DNA of 41,302 nucleotides, taken from assembly GCA_017430235.1 (NCBI GenBank), contig JAFRNH010000002.1, forward strand, positions 1 to 41,302. The letters are read 5' to 3'. Each line of letters begins with the position of its first letter. Within the stretch, counting starts at the first letter, position 1. The notes under the pieces are model-generated. The model saw only the letters and a program-made list of their open reading frames with translations, made no database searches and was not told the origin of the DNA. Source of the stretch: Paludibacteraceae bacterium (lineage in GTDB: Bacteria; Bacteroidota; Bacteroidia; Bacteroidales; Paludibacteraceae). Below are positions 41,129 through 41,302 of this stretch, one piece after another. The translations under genes were made by a program, and so were the position numbers.

Positions 41129-41302
41129 TTACAAAAAAAATTTGTATATCGACTGATATACGGAGTAAACAAACACAACAATCAAGAATGAAAATATGCG
41201 CAAAAATGTTTTCTTCTGAACATACATTGCTAACAGACTTAATAACATGCCAACAAGCACTAAATCAAGTATTTCGAATCTTACATTGGAACAAACGATT
41301 CC
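41129..41302 (-). CDS. C-terminal end of a membrane protein, probably ComEC/Rec2
   Basis: The minus strand is open from the right edge of the window to a TAA at 41129-41131, giving the last 57 residues. They contain two hydrophobic helices separated by a short basic turn (LDLVLVGMLLSLLAMYVQKKTFLRIFSFLIVVFVYSVYQ, given as a region). In Bacteroidales the gene just before nrnA is usually comEC, a DNA-uptake channel protein, and such a hydrophobic tail fits Bacteroidota forms. The name therefore rests mainly on gene order. Confidence 0.5.
   Translation of the reverse strand, partial: GIVCSNVRFEILDLVLVGMLLSLLAMYVQKKTFLRIFSFLIVVFVYSVYQSIYKFFL

Overview
The window looks like a chromosomal segment of a member of the order Bacteroidales (phylum Bacteroidota). 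Support comes from promoter boxes of the TAnnTTTG type, an UpxY-type NusG paralog heading a capsule operon, a DUF2027/Smr protein, a DUF4827 lipoprotein next to an FKBP lipoprotein and an NrnA-type phosphoesterase, and type IX secretion (T9SS) proteins. The genus cannot be fixed from the sequence alone.

Left part (1-16.8 kb, all minus strand) is a capsule or O-antigen type polysaccharide operon that runs off the left edge. A promoter near 16741-16777 and a leader of about 295 nt precede upxY. Then come a PHP-type tyrosine phosphatase, GDP-mannose 4,6-dehydratase, a Wzx flippase, a PP-loop (QueC-like) protein of unknown substrate, an F420-dehydrogenase-beta-like iron-sulfur protein, a pyruvyl transferase, a GT2 enzyme, a CDP-glycerol-type phosphotransferase, a Wzy-like polymerase, two GT4 enzymes and the start of an SGNH hydrolase. 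Many genes overlap by 4-8 nt, so translation is probably coupled. GDP-L-fucose synthase lies just upstream in a separate unit, so the glycan may contain L-fucose or a relative.

Between gmd and wzx sits a two-gene AAA-ATPase/RloB pair resembling the AbiL (AbiLi/AbiLii) phage-defence arrangement. It has its own promoter-like box and is flanked by 43-nt direct repeats (39/43 identical). GC-rich REP-like hairpins (9-bp stem GGGGCGAAT, 3-4 nt loop) occur in four intergenic islands between 11.1 and 19.4 kb and were not seen elsewhere in the window.

Middle part (16.9-30.7 kb): fcl, a 45-aa basic protein and a DUF2027/Smr protein on the minus strand. Divergent from them are queA, a lipoprotein and a three-gene T9SS type-B surface system: a 1534-aa secreted protein, an OmpA-family protein and a PorP/SprF partner, closed by a strong hairpin terminator. 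Facing it are a small lipoprotein, a zincin-motif lipoprotein and a 5'-truncated paralog of the small lipoprotein.

Right part (31-41.3 kb) is mostly housekeeping: a split ChrA-type transporter, tRNA-Lys(TTT), a CNNM/CBS protein, a small unknown gene, a TauE/SafE permease, and a minus-strand series rseP, dxr, a degenerate LytM-domain protein, a SpoU methyltransferase, two lipoproteins, an NrnA-like phosphoesterase and the C-terminal end of a membrane protein that is probably ComEC. All reading is by eye; no database search was run.
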